NCBI RefSeq assembly: GCF_024519315.1
Contig: NZ_JANIIC010000036.1
Span: forward strand, 1 to 64,000
Direction of reading: 5' to 3'
Length of the DNA stretch: 64,000 nucleotides
Origin: Streptomyces malaysiensis subsp. samsunensis
GTDB lineage: Bacteria; Actinomycetota; Actinomycetes; Streptomycetales; Streptomycetaceae
In this document: in pieces, positions 24,423 through 33,424 of the stretch
Layout of the letters: each line of letters begins with the position of its first letter
How positions within the stretch are numbered: position 1 is the stretch's first letter
The notes under the pieces: model-generated
Database searches by the model: none
Told to the model about the DNA's origin: nothing
Seen by the model: the letters and a program-made list of their open reading frames with translations, nothing else
Translations under genes and position numbers: made by a program

Positions 24423-26114
24423 ATGAGCGCCCCTACCTCAGGATCCGCGGACGGCAGCTCCATCCCTGGCTTTTATCCTGATCCGTCCATCCCCGGCTAC
24501 ATCCGGTACTGGAACGGCGCCGCCTGGGTGCCCGGCACCAGCCGTCCTGCCCCGGCCGAGGGCGAGGCCATGCCCGCGCCGCCGCCCGGTGTCACCCATA
24601 CCCAGGTGATCAGCCCGCCGCCGGACGAGACGGGCCCGATGTTCCTGGACGAGGACCCGGCGCCGTCGGCCGCCGAGGAGACCGGCAGCGCACTGCCCGA
24701 GCTGCGCCGGAGCGCCGAGATGGACGTCCGGGGCGCGGGCGGGGCGCCCGAGGCGGCGGCCGGTGGTATCGGGGCCCAGCCGGTGCCGCCCGGCGGCGTC
24801 CCGGCGTCCGTGGACTGGAACGATCCGCAGCGGCTGTACGGCACCCGCCCCGAGGCCGGGTCGGCCTGGCAGGCGGACGCCTCCCGGCAGGGCGGGTTCG
24901 GCGGGGAGCGGGACCGCCGGATCTCCTGGGGCTCGGAGACGGATGCCCCCGGCGACCCACGGGCCGGTGGCGGGCAGCCCGGTGGCGGCCCGCGGCCCGG
25001 GGTGCCCGATCCGCGGCGCGCGGGCCCGGATGAGGGCGGCGGTCGCGACGACGGCACGCTGACGATGCGCGCGGGCGGGAGCGGACGGACGGCGGACCGC
25101 TCGACGCAGGCCCTGCCGCCGGTGCGCCGGGCCCCGGAACTGCCCCCGGCGGACGAGGGGGAGACGCCCCCCGCGGCGGGCGACGGGACGATGACGATCC
25201 GCGCGGTGGGGCAGGGCGGCGGAGCGGCGCCCACGACGGGTCAGGGGCAGGGCCAGGGCCGGAACCAGGCGCCCGGCCGCGACGACGGGACGATGGCGAT
25301 CCGGGCGATCGGCCGCGGCGGCTCGCGCAAGGGCGCCGGAGCGGCACCCCCGGCCCAGCCCCCGCACCAGCCCCACCAGCCTCCTCAGCCGCACCAGCCC
25401 CACCAGCCTCCCCAGCCGCACCAGGCCCAGCAGCCCCCGCAGCCGCACCAGCCCCCGCAGCCCTTCGGCGGGATCCCCGCCCAGGGCGGTGGCGGCCCGG
25501 CCTGGCCGCAGCAGGGGCCCCAGCACCAGTTCGCCCAGCAGCCCGGCCCGCCGCAGGACGCGCCCGAAGGCGTCATCCCCTGGAAGCCGCCCGTCGACAA
25601 CCCCTTCCTGCTGGCCGCCCAGGCCGAGGGGCGGCCCGCCCCGCTCGGCCGCCGCCTCGCCGCCCGGCTGGTCGACACGGCCGTGCTGCTCGGCATCGTC
25701 GGCGCCGTCGCGTTCCCGCTGTGGGGCAGGGCCAGCGACCACATCGACGAGAAGGTCGAGACGGCCAAGCAGAGCGGCGAGACCGTCACGGTCTACTTCC
25801 TGGACGGCACGACCAGCGGCTATCTGGCCATCGTCCTCGGTCTGCTGCTCGTCTTCGGCGTCGTCCTGGAGGCGCTGCCGACCGCCAAGTGGGGCCGCAC
25901 CCTGGGCAAGCGGCTGTGCGGGGTGCGGGTCCTGGACATCGAGGGGCACGACAAGCCGTCGTTCGGCGCCGCGCTGCGCCGCTGGCTGGTCTACTCGGTG
26001 CTGGGGGTGCTCGTCATCGGCGTGCTGAACGTGCTGTGGTGCCTGTTCGACCGCCCCTGGCGGCAGTGCTGGCACGACAAGGCGGCCCGTACCTTCGTCG
26101 CGTCCGCCACCTGA
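24423..26114 (+). CDS. DUF2510-RDD membrane protein with proline/glutamine-rich linker
   Basis: A 563-residue protein. The N-terminal DUF2510 motif PGFYPDPSIPGYIRYWNGAAW lies at about residues 17-36. A very long disordered linker follows, with three copies of a DDGTLTMRA/DGTMTIRAVG/DDGTMAIRAIG motif spaced about 50 residues and then a His-Gln-Pro repeat tract (PHQPHQPPQ, about residues 315-350). The C-terminal RDD domain (about 400-555) starts GRRLAARLVDTAVL and has three or four membrane helices. The RDD fold is found in small transporters and assembly factors. It heads three consecutive RDD genes. The function is unknown. Confidence 0.82.
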   Translation: MSAPTSGSADGSSIPGFYPDPSIPGYIRYWNGAAWVPGTSRPAPAEGEAMPAPPPGVTHTQVISPPPDETGPMFLDEDPAPSAAEETGSALPELRRSAEMDVRGAGGAPEAAAGGIGAQPVPPGGVPASVDWNDPQRLYGTRPEAGSAWQADASRQGGFGGERDRRISWGSETDAPGDPRAGGGQPGGGPRPGVPDPRRAGPDEGGGRDDGTLTMRAGGSGRTADRSTQALPPVRRAPELPPADEGETPPAAGDGTMTIRAVGQGGGAAPTTGQGQGQGRNQAPGRDDGTMAIRAIGRGGSRKGAGAAPPAQPPHQPHQPPQPHQPHQPPQPHQAQQPPQPHQPPQPFGGIPAQGGGGPAWPQQGPQHQFAQQPGPPQDAPEGVIPWKPPVDNPFLLAAQAEGRPAPLGRRLAARLVDTAVLLGIVGAVAFPLWGRASDHIDEKVETAKQSGETVTVYFLDGTTSGYLAIVLGLLLVFGVVLEALPTAKWGRTLGKRLCGVRVLDIEGHDKPSFGAALRRWLVYSVLGVLVIGVLNVLWCLFDRPWRQCWHDKAARTFVASAT

Positions 26115-26254
26115 GCCGCCCCTTCTGCCCCGGCCGCCCGTGCGGTCCTTCCCCGGACTGAACATCCGCCTCGACTGAGGCGGATGGACGATCCCGGTCG
26201 CCCGAACGGGGCGCGCCGGATGCGACAGCCCCGGCTCCGGGGTCGACTCGGGCC

Positions 26255-26830
26255 ATGAGCACCGACCAGCCGCCCCCCGGGCCCGATGAGCCCCGGGACG
26301 GGGACAGCCGCGACCCGTTCGCGAAATATCCGCGGGCGAACGGCTCCCCGTACGAGGACCACACCGCCGGAGCCGAGCCGTACGCCGGGATGCCGCCGCT
26401 CGCGCACCTCGGCCGCCGTCTGATCGCCCGGATCATCGACGCGCTGCTCATCGGCATCCCGGTCGGGCTGGTGGTGACCGCGGTCGCGGGCGGCTACGAC
26501 CCGATCGACGGCAGCGCCCGTTCGACCACCGTCACGCTGGTCTATGTCCTGGTCTACTTCCTCTACGAGGGGCTGATGCTGACCCGGGACGGCCAGACCG
26601 TCGGCAAGAAGGCGATGAAGATCCGGGTCGCCATGCTGGAGAACGGTCAGCCCCCGGTCGGTCAGGCGGGCTGGGTGCGGGCCGCGGTGTACGCCCTGCC
26701 GGAGATCGTGCCCTGCTGCGGCTTCTTCTTCTGGCTGATCAATGTGTTGTGGTGCACCTGGGACCGGCCCTACCGGCAGTGTCTGCACGACAAGGCGGCC
26801 AAGACCCTCGTGGTCTCGACCGTTCCCTGA
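26255..26830 (+). CDS. RDD-family membrane protein
   Basis: A 191-residue protein with a soluble acidic N-terminus and an RDD domain (GRRLIARIIDALLIGIPVGL at about residue 50) followed by two or three further membrane segments and the family ending WDRPYRQCLHDKAAKT. It is a paralogue of its neighbours on both sides, sharing the KKAMKIRVAMLENGQ-type loop with the next gene. The role is unknown. The three genes probably arose by local duplication. Confidence 0.85.
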   Translation: MSTDQPPPGPDEPRDGDSRDPFAKYPRANGSPYEDHTAGAEPYAGMPPLAHLGRRLIARIIDALLIGIPVGLVVTAVAGGYDPIDGSARSTTVTLVYVLVYFLYEGLMLTRDGQTVGKKAMKIRVAMLENGQPPVGQAGWVRAAVYALPEIVPCCGFFFWLINVLWCTWDRPYRQCLHDKAAKTLVVSTVP

Positions 26831-26907
26831 GCCTGAGCACCCCCCCTCAGCCCCCGGGAAGCCACCCTGAGCTTCCGGTCCACCGGGGGCGCTGATGTAA
26901 TCGGGGC

Positions 26908-27414
26908 ATGGCCCCCGATCCGCTGCCCTCGCCCCCACAGATGTTCCCCCCAGGGATGCCCCCGCTGGCCACCCCTGGTCAGCGCTTCGCCGCCCGGCTC
27001 GTCGACATCGTCATCCTCGGCGCGATCTGGACGGTGGCGCTCATATCGACCGGCGCGCTCCAGTACACGATGGACCACCCGGGCGAGCAGCACATGGGGA
27101 AGGTCACCGCCGCACTGGTGATCACCATGGCGCTCTACTTCGTCTACGAGGGCGTCATGCTGGCCCTCAGCGGACAGACGCTCGGCAAGAAGGCGCTGCG
27201 CATCCGGGTGGCGATGCTGTCCGACGGGAATGTGCCGGCCGGTCAGGGCTGGGTCCGCGCGGCGGTCTACGTACTGCCCGGGATGCTGATCCCGCTGCTG
27301 ATCGGCACGGTCTTCTGGCTGGTGAACTCGGCATCGCTGCTGTGGGACAAGCCGTTCCAGCGCTGTCTGCACGACAAGGCCGCACGGACCGTCGTGGTGT
27401 CAGCCGTGCAGTGA
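26908..27414 (+). CDS. RDD-family membrane protein
   Basis: A 168-residue RDD protein: GQRFAARLVDIVILGAIW begins the domain at about residue 25, with loop KKALRIRVAMLSDG and ending KPFQRCLHDKAARTVVVS. It is very close to the preceding paralogue. A TGTAAT hexamer 6 nt before ATG 26908 suggests its own leaderless promoter, despite the short 77-bp gap. A 15-bp tandem repeat covers its last codons. Confidence 0.85.
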   Translation: MAPDPLPSPPQMFPPGMPPLATPGQRFAARLVDIVILGAIWTVALISTGALQYTMDHPGEQHMGKVTAALVITMALYFVYEGVMLALSGQTLGKKALRIRVAMLSDGNVPAGQGWVRAAVYVLPGMLIPLLIGTVFWLVNSASLLWDKPFQRCLHDKAARTVVVSAVQ

Positions 27415-27451
27415 GCCGCTGTGCAGTGAGCCGCTGTGCGGTGAGCCGCTG
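27407..27451. repeat. 15-bp tandem repeat, three copies
   Basis: Three units of TGCAGTGAGCCGCTG (one base differs in the third) begin in the last codons of the RDD gene and run past its stop. No function is apparent. Confidence 0.8.
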
Positions 27452-27475
27452 TGCCACCGGCCGTGGTGGTCGCTG

Positions 27476-27760
27476 TCAGCCGTGGATCGAGTCGGCGTGC
27501 GCCCGGGTGTGGGCGCGCTCCGACCCCGTCATGGGGCGGCTGGTGCGGACGGTGCGGCTGGTGCGGCTGGTGCGGCTGGTGCGGGACACCCGAGCCACCG
27601 GCACGGTGAGTGCGACGAGGAGCCCGGACGCGAGCCCGACCACGGTGACCACCCCCACGCCGAGCCCCGATCGGGTCTGGGACAGCAGCAGCATGGCGAA
27701 GGTCGAGAGAACGACGGTGGCCGAACCATAGACGAGCTGTGCAGGAGTCGGACGCGGCAT
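27476..27760 (-). CDS. small membrane protein, hypothetical
   Basis: A 94-residue protein with two predicted membrane helices (LVYGSATVVLSTFAMLLL and VGVVTVVGLASGLLVALTVPV) and a basic tail carrying RTS tripeptide repeats (SRTSRTSRTSRTVRTSR) encoded by a 9-bp DNA repeat. The start MPRPTPAQLV is preferred over a longer frame. It converges with the RDD gene. I recognise no family. Confidence 0.55.
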   Translation of the reverse strand: MPRPTPAQLVYGSATVVLSTFAMLLLSQTRSGLGVGVVTVVGLASGLLVALTVPVARVSRTSRTSRTSRTVRTSRPMTGSERAHTRAHADSIHG

Positions 27761-28079
27761 GGCGGGATCCGTCCTCGGGGGCGATATGCAGGGGGCATGA
27801 GTCAGGCTGATGTGCACCGTCAGCGCTGACTCTACGGTGGTGAATGCCCTGGGGGAACGGAAGTAAGCGTGACCTCACCCACGACGCCGTTGCACAGGGG
27901 GCGCACGGAATCACCGGGTGTTCCAACCGGCGTGCGGGGCGCGCCCGTTGCCGTCCGTTAAACGGAACGCCGGGATCGCAGAACGTACTTGTCTCATCAG
28001 TCCAAGTCAAGGTCTGTCTTTTCTCCTGCCACTCCGGTCAAATGTCCGGCACTGGCGTGGAAAGGGGAGGACTGAGCGA
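27761..28079. promoter_or_regulatory. 319-bp divergent interval upstream of the M6 protease
   Basis: No gene is seen. A perfect palindrome TCCGTT-A-AACGGA (27954-27966) lies 113 bp before the protease start and is a candidate operator. GGAGG precedes the GTG by 7 nt. An open frame crosses the interval but has no start signal. Confidence 0.5.
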
Positions 28080-30467
28080 GTGAACAGCCAACGGAGGACG
28101 GTCAGATCGGCCGCCATAGCCACAGTGGTGGCCGCGCTCGGAGCGGCGGCACTCTCAACCGGAATGGCTCAGGCGGACGCACCGTCTACGCGTGTCGAGC
28201 GCCATGACCCGGCGCCCGCGAAGACGGATGTCGAGCACGATCTCGAGGGCCCGTACAGCAAGCGGCAGGAAGCGCAGCGCCAGGAGGCGCTGCGTCAGGT
28301 CATCTCCGGCGACACCCGGGCCACCACGCGCGGGGCGTCCAAGGTGGTGAAGCTGGGCAAGGGCAAGTACGTCGAGCTGGCCCGGGAGAAGACCGACAAG
28401 ATCTTCACCATCCTGGTCGAGTTCGGCGACAAGGTGGACGACACCACCATGTACGACCCGGACGGGGACGGCCCCGAGCCGCCGGTGAAGAAGTACGGCG
28501 GCGACCCGGGCCCGGCGCACAACACCATCGCCGAGCCGGACCGCGCCAACGACAACAGCACGGACTGGCAGAAGGACTTCGACCGCGAGCACTTCCAGGA
28601 CCTCTACTTCTCCTCGGACAAGAAGAAGCAGTCCCTGAAGAAGTACTACGAGAAGCAGTCCTCGGGCCGCTACTCCGTGGACGGCGAGGTCTCCGACTGG
28701 GTCAAGGTCGACTGGAACGAGGCCCGCTACGGCTCCAACTACTGCGGCGACACCAACTGCGCCAACGCCTGGGACCTGATCCGCGACGGTGTCAACCAGT
28801 GGGCCGAGGACCAGAAGGCGGCCGGCCGCACCGACGCGCAGATCAAGGCGGACCTGTCCCAGTACGACCAGTGGGACCGCTACGACTACGACGGCGACGG
28901 CAACTTCAACGAGCCCGACGGCTACATCGACCACTTCCAGATCGTCCACGCCGGTGAGGACGAGTCCGCGGGCGGCGGCGTCCAGGGCGAGAACGCGATC
29001 TGGGCGCACCGCTGGTACGCGTACGGCACCGACGCGGGCAAGACCGGCCCGGCCGACAACAAGTCGGGCGGCGCGCAGATCGGCGACACGGGCGTCTGGG
29101 TCGGCGACTACACCATGCAGCCGGAGAACGGCGGCCTCGGCGTCTTCGCCCATGAGTACGGCCACGACCTGGGCCTGCCGGACGAGTACGACACCACCGG
29201 CAAGGGCGAGTCGTCCGTCGCCTACTGGTCGCTGATGTCCTCGGGTTCCTGGCTCGGCACCGGTAAGGACGCCATCGGCGATCTGCCCGGCGACATGGGC
29301 GCCTGGGACAAGCTCCAGCTGGGGTGGCTGAACTACGCCACGGCCAAGGCCGGTAAGAAGTCCACCCACACCCTCGGGGTCGCCGAGTACAACACCAAGG
29401 ACAAGCAGGCGCTGGTCGTCGAGTTGCCCGCCAAGCCTGTCACCACCGAGGTGGTCGCCCCCGCCGAGGGCACCAAGCAGTGGTGGAGCGGGATGGGTGA
29501 CGACCTGAAGAACACCCTTACCCGGTCCGTGGACCTCACCGGCAAGTCCAAGGCGAGCCTGGACCTCCAGGGCTGGTGGGACATCGAGGACAGCTACGAC
29601 TACCTCTACACCGAGGTCTCCACGGACGGCGGCGCCAACTGGACGCCCGTCGACGGCACCGCCGACGGCAAGACCATCCCGCGCGACGCCGGTGACAAGC
29701 CCGCACTGACCGGCACCTCGGGGGCGTACCAGAAGCTCTCCTTCCCGCTGGACGCCTACGCGGGCAAGAAGATCGACCTGCGCTTCCGCTACCAGACCGA
29801 CGGCGGTGTGGCGCAGAAGGGCTTCGCGGCCGACGCGATCACCCTGACCGCGGACGGCGCCCCGGTCTTCAGCGACGGCGCCGAGGGCGATGACAACGGC
29901 TGGACCGCGAACGGCTTCTCGCGCATCGGCAAGTCCTTCAGCAAGGACTACCCGCAGTACTACATCGCCGAGAACCGGCAGTACGTGTCGTACGACACCA
30001 CCCTGAAGACCGGTCCGTACAACTTCGGCTGGCCCTCCACCCGGCCCAACTGGGTCGAGCACTTCCCGTACCAGAACGGGCTGCTGATCTGGCAGTGGGA
30101 CACCTCGCAGCCGGATAACAACGTCGGCGTCCACCCGGGCAGCGGTCAGATCCTGCCGATCGACGCGCACCCCGGCGTCGAGAAGTGGGCGGACGGCACG
30201 CTGATGCGCAACCGGATCCAGGCGTACGACTCGCCCTTCAGCCGGCTCCCCTCGGACGGCTTCACGCTGCACAAGGACGGCAAGGCCGCCAAGGTGAAGC
30301 CGAAGACCGGTATCTCGGTCTTCGACGACCGTAAGGGGACGTACTGGGACGAGAGCAACCCGACCGGCAGTGTGAAGGTTGCTGACACCAACACCCGGAT
30401 CAAGATCCTCAAGGAGCTCCCGGGCGGCTCGACGATGACCGTCCAGGTGGGACCGTCCGCCTCCTAG
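28080..30467 (+). CDS. immune inhibitor A-type secreted metalloprotease (M6)
   Basis: A 795-residue exported protease. A Sec signal peptide (RRTVRSAAIATVVAALGAAA) is cleaved after AQA, about residue 34. A propeptide rich in Lys/Glu follows, then the M6 catalytic domain with the zinc motif FAHEYGHDLGLPDEYD (HExxH plus the third ligand, about residue 357) and an Asp-rich calcium loop DYDGDGNFNEPDG. C-terminal jelly-roll domains (about 480-640) follow. Homologue InA of Bacillus degrades host antibacterial proteins; in Streptomyces it is probably a general extracellular protease. A terminator follows. Confidence 0.93.
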   Translation: MNSQRRTVRSAAIATVVAALGAAALSTGMAQADAPSTRVERHDPAPAKTDVEHDLEGPYSKRQEAQRQEALRQVISGDTRATTRGASKVVKLGKGKYVELAREKTDKIFTILVEFGDKVDDTTMYDPDGDGPEPPVKKYGGDPGPAHNTIAEPDRANDNSTDWQKDFDREHFQDLYFSSDKKKQSLKKYYEKQSSGRYSVDGEVSDWVKVDWNEARYGSNYCGDTNCANAWDLIRDGVNQWAEDQKAAGRTDAQIKADLSQYDQWDRYDYDGDGNFNEPDGYIDHFQIVHAGEDESAGGGVQGENAIWAHRWYAYGTDAGKTGPADNKSGGAQIGDTGVWVGDYTMQPENGGLGVFAHEYGHDLGLPDEYDTTGKGESSVAYWSLMSSGSWLGTGKDAIGDLPGDMGAWDKLQLGWLNYATAKAGKKSTHTLGVAEYNTKDKQALVVELPAKPVTTEVVAPAEGTKQWWSGMGDDLKNTLTRSVDLTGKSKASLDLQGWWDIEDSYDYLYTEVSTDGGANWTPVDGTADGKTIPRDAGDKPALTGTSGAYQKLSFPLDAYAGKKIDLRFRYQTDGGVAQKGFAADAITLTADGAPVFSDGAEGDDNGWTANGFSRIGKSFSKDYPQYYIAENRQYVSYDTTLKTGPYNFGWPSTRPNWVEHFPYQNGLLIWQWDTSQPDNNVGVHPGSGQILPIDAHPGVEKWADGTLMRNRIQAYDSPFSRLPSDGFTLHKDGKAAKVKPKTGISVFDDRKGTYWDESNPTGSVKVADTNTRIKILKELPGGSTMTVQVGPSAS

Positions 30468-30505
30468 ATCCACACCAGTCTGCGTCTTCGCAGGTCAGAG
30501 CGGTA

Positions 30506-30537
30506 GCGGCCGTCGCCCCCTAGCGGGCGGCGGCCGT
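30506..30537 (+). terminator. terminator of the M6 protease gene
   Basis: Arms GCGGCCGTCGCCC and GGGCGGCGGCCGT (one G-U pair) form a stem 38 nt after the stop codon, followed by TAGCGTTT. Confidence 0.7.
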
Positions 30538-30601
30538 TAGCGTTTAGATGCCCCTACGACCTTCTTGTTGACACGACGTCTCACGGGGGACATGACCCGC
30601 A

Positions 30602-30916
30602 ATGGCCGATGGAGGATTCACCAAGCTGCCCGGCGGCAGCGTGGTGGTCGCACTGACGCTGCCGCGCCCGCTGGGCGACGGCGGCGTCCGCGTACTCGTA
30701 CACGCCGCGAATCGCCAGCGCGCCCTGACCAGGCTGCGCAATCTCGGGCTTCGCGCCGTCTATCTGCGCGGTAACAGCGCGCCGCCGACACCCGACGAGG
30801 TGACGGCGGTGCTGCACCATCCCGAGGGGCTGGTCTGGCGCACCGCGCCGGACCACGGAGGGGAGCTCTGGCATCCGATCGCCGCCCTTCTCAGACCGCC
30901 GGCCCCGGCCTCGTAG
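30602..30916 (+). CDS. conserved hypothetical protein
   Basis: A 104-residue soluble protein beginning MADGGFTKLPGGSVVVALTL with a central beta-strand pattern (VRVLVHAANRQRALTRLRNLG). The position between the M6 protease and the NAD salvage genes is the common Streptomyces arrangement, which supports a real gene. No domain is recognised. It ends convergent to pncA with a 123-bp gap. Confidence 0.65.
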   Translation: MADGGFTKLPGGSVVVALTLPRPLGDGGVRVLVHAANRQRALTRLRNLGLRAVYLRGNSAPPTPDEVTAVLHHPEGLVWRTAPDHGGELWHPIAALLRPPAPAS

Positions 30917-31039
30917 CGCCGGGGTCAGGGCCGGGGGTCCAGGGGGAGGCTGGGAGGCGCCCAGAGCGCCTCCAGCGCCCTCGGACGGGGCCGCCGGACC
31001 CGCGGCCAGGTTGCCTCGGGCGACGACCGGCCGGTGCCC

Positions 31040-31624
31040 TCAGACCACCGGCTTGCCGCTGAGCTCGACCCCGGCCGCCCGCAGCTCCTCCAGGGCGCGC
31101 TCGGTCGTGCCGGGGGAGACGCCCGCGGTCAGGTCCAGCAGGACGCGCGCCGCGAACCCCTCGCGGCGCGCGTCCAGCGCGGTGGCCCGCACGCAGTGGT
31201 CGGTGGCGATGCCCACCACGTCCACCTCGGTCACCTCGCGTCGGCGCAGCCACTCGGCGAGCGGGGTGCCGTGCTCGTCGCTGCCCTCGAAACCGCTGTA
31301 CGCCGCCTGGTAGGCGCCCTTGTCGAAGACCGCCTCGATCGCGCCGGAGGCGACGGCGGGCGCGAAGTTCGGGTGGAAGCCGACGCCCTCGGTGCCCGCG
31401 ACACAGTGCACCGGCCAGCTGTGCTCGTAGTCCGGGTTGTCCGAGAAGTGATCGCCCGGGTCGATGTGGTGATCACGGGTGGCGACGATATGGCGGTAAC
31501 CGGGCGTGGCCTCCCCGATCAGATCGGTGATCGTGGCGGCGACGTCCGCGCCCCCCGTCACCGCGAGGCTTCCGCCCTCGCAGAAGTCGTTCTGGACGTC
31601 GACGACGATCAGTGCCCGGTGCAT
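31040..31624 (-). CDS. pncA: nicotinamidase
   Basis: A 194-residue isochorismatase-fold enzyme that deamidates nicotinamide to nicotinate. The catalytic Asp is in LIVVDVQNDFCEGGSL (residue 9), the metal-binding motif is DHHIDPGDHF (Asp, His, His, about 52-58), and the nucleophile Cys is in GIATDHCVRATALDA (about 145), with the general-base Lys in VFDKGAYQ. It follows pncB on the same strand with a 59-bp gap, giving consecutive steps of NAD salvage. TACCCT lies 7 nt before the ATG, so a separate leaderless promoter is possible. Confidence 0.95.
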   Translation of the reverse strand: MHRALIVVDVQNDFCEGGSLAVTGGADVAATITDLIGEATPGYRHIVATRDHHIDPGDHFSDNPDYEHSWPVHCVAGTEGVGFHPNFAPAVASGAIEAVFDKGAYQAAYSGFEGSDEHGTPLAEWLRRREVTEVDVVGIATDHCVRATALDARREGFAARVLLDLTAGVSPGTTERALEELRAAGVELSGKPVV

Positions 31625-31683
31625 GTCACCGAGGGTAGACACTTCACGTCGATTGCGGCAGTGGGCGTGCCCCGCGTTCCCGC

Positions 31684-33030
31684 TCATGACCCGCCCCGGG
31701 CCCGCAGGTACTCGGTGGGGAGGACCGGCTCCCCGCGCGAGAGCTGGGTGGCCGAGAGCGGCAGCCCGGCCCGGGCCGCCTTGTGCCGGTCCCGTGCCGC
31801 GTCCAGCGGCTCCCGGGCCACGATCTCACCGCCGCGCACCAGCTCCACCAGCAGCTGATGGTCCGCCAGCTCCCCGGGGACCTCCCCGGTGCCGATCACC
31901 TCGGCCTCGGCCACACCGTGCTCGTCCACCCGCCGCGCGGCCCATTTGCAGCCGCCCACCGAGCTCTTGGCGCCCATGGACTTCTTGGCCACCGGCAGCA
32001 GCGGCGCCCCCGGATCGTCCGAACCGGCCCGCGCCACCAGCTTGTAGACCATCGAGCAGGTGGGGTGGCCGCTGCCGGTGACCAGCTGGGTGCCGACCCC
32101 GTAGGCGTCCACGGGGGCCGCGGCCAGCGAGGCGATCGCGTACTCGTCGAGATCGCTGGTCACCACGATCCTGGTGTTCTTGGCGCCCAGCTCGTCGAGC
32201 TGCTGGCGCACCCGGTGGGCGAGCAGCAGCAGATCGCCGGAGTCGATCCTCACGGCGCCCAGGTCCTTCCCGGCCACCTCCACGGCGGTGCGCACCGCCT
32301 CGACGACGTCATAGGTGTCCACGAGCAGGGTGGTGTCGCTGCCGTGCGCCTGGACCTGCGCGATGAAGGCGTCCCGCTCGCTGTCGTGCAGCAGGGTGAA
32401 GGCGTGGGCGCTGGTGCCCACGGTGGGGATGTTGTAGCGGAATCCGGCGGCGAGGTCGGAGGTGGTGGTGAAGCCGCCCACGTAGGCGGCGCGGGCGGCG
32501 GCGACGGCGGCCAGCTCATGGGTGCGGCGGGCGCCCATCTCGATGAGCGGCCGGTCGCCGGCGGCGGTGGACATCCGGGACGCGGCGGCGGCCACCGCGG
32601 AGTCGTGGTTGAGGATGGAGAGGATGACGGTCTCCAGCAGCACCGCCTCGGCGAAGGTGCCCTCCACCCGCATGATCGGCGAGCCGGGGAAGTAGACCTC
32701 GCCCTCGGGGTAGCCCCAGATGTCGCCGCGGAAGCGGTAGTCGGCGAGCCAGTCGACGGTCTGCTCGTCCACGATCCGCTGCTGGGCGAGGAAGTCCAGC
32801 ACGTCGCGGTCGAAGCGGAAGTTCTCGACGGCGTCCAGCACCCGCCCGGTGCCCGCGACGACACCGTAGCGGCGGCCCTCGGGGAGGCGCCTGGTGAAGA
32901 CCTCGAAGACCGAGCGGCGGTCGGCGGTGCCCGCCCGCAGCGCGGCCTGCAACATGGTGAGTTCGTACCGGTCGGTGAAGAGTGCGGTCGACGGCACGTC
33001 CACCGGCAGTCCCAAGTCCGCAGTGTCCAT
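31684..33030 (-). CDS. pncB: nicotinate phosphoribosyltransferase
   Basis: A 448-residue enzyme joining nicotinate and PRPP to form nicotinate mononucleotide in NAD salvage. Family features are LFTDRYELTMLQAAL near the N-terminus, the GARRTHELAAVAAARAAY loop with the catalytic His, VRIDSGDLLLLAHRVRQQLD, and the phosphate-binding GVGTQLVTGSGHPTCSMVYKL. It precedes pncA and diverges from clpS across 91 bp that contain a perfect palindrome. ATG 33030 is the only sensible start. Confidence 0.95.
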   Translation of the reverse strand: MDTADLGLPVDVPSTALFTDRYELTMLQAALRAGTADRRSVFEVFTRRLPEGRRYGVVAGTGRVLDAVENFRFDRDVLDFLAQQRIVDEQTVDWLADYRFRGDIWGYPEGEVYFPGSPIMRVEGTFAEAVLLETVILSILNHDSAVAAAASRMSTAAGDRPLIEMGARRTHELAAVAAARAAYVGGFTTTSDLAAGFRYNIPTVGTSAHAFTLLHDSERDAFIAQVQAHGSDTTLLVDTYDVVEAVRTAVEVAGKDLGAVRIDSGDLLLLAHRVRQQLDELGAKNTRIVVTSDLDEYAIASLAAAPVDAYGVGTQLVTGSGHPTCSMVYKLVARAGSDDPGAPLLPVAKKSMGAKSSVGGCKWAARRVDEHGVAEAEVIGTGEVPGELADHQLLVELVRGGEIVAREPLDAARDRHKAARAGLPLSATQLSRGEPVLPTEYLRARGGS

Positions 33031-33053
33031 GGTTGACGATGCTACCTCCCGTA

Positions 33054-33070
33054 CTCGTCAGAGTGACGAG
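33054..33070. promoter_or_regulatory. perfect palindrome between pncB and clpS
   Basis: CTCGTCA-GAG-TGACGAG, 7-bp perfect arms, located 24 bp upstream of pncB and 52 bp upstream of clpS. It is a candidate operator for a regulator of NAD salvage. Which protein binds is unknown. Confidence 0.55.
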
Positions 33071-33121
33071 ATGTGGTGCCGGTTTATGCGACGGCCCGTA
33101 CCGGGTGGCAGCATGGGACGT

Positions 33122-33424
33122 GTGAGTGTCACGCCCGTGGAGATCGAACGTCCCGAATCCCGTGAGGCACCGATGTCGGTGCCCGAGCCCGACGTTCCCT
33201 GGGTGACGGTGGTCCATAACGACCCCGTCAATCTCATGAGCTATGTGACCTACGTCTTCCAGAGCTACTTCGGCTACCCCAAGGACAAGGCGCACCGTTT
33301 GATGCTCGACGTCCACCACAAGGGTCGCGCGATCGTCTCCAGCGGCACCCGCGAGGAGATGGAGCGCGACGTACAGGCGATGCACGGATACGGCCTGTGG
33401 GCGACCCTCCAGCAGGAGCGCTGA
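33122..33424 (+). CDS. clpS: ClpS adaptor for N-degron degradation
   Basis: A 100-residue ClpS. The core PWVTVVHNDPVNLMSYVTYV binds the N-terminal residue of substrates through Asn/Asp of HNDPVN and the nearby Met. VHHKGRAIVSSGTREEMERD completes the fold that docks on the ClpC or ClpA N-domain. GTG 33122 is the likely start; ATG 33113 is an alternative. It overlaps the next gene by TGATG, so the two are coupled. No clpC or clpA is in the window. Confidence 0.93.
   Translation: MSVTPVEIERPESREAPMSVPEPDVPWVTVVHNDPVNLMSYVTYVFQSYFGYPKDKAHRLMLDVHHKGRAIVSSGTREEMERDVQAMHGYGLWATLQQER

Noticed and set aside
31011..31858. Rightward frames opposite pncA.
   Set aside because: Shadows of pncA and pncB.
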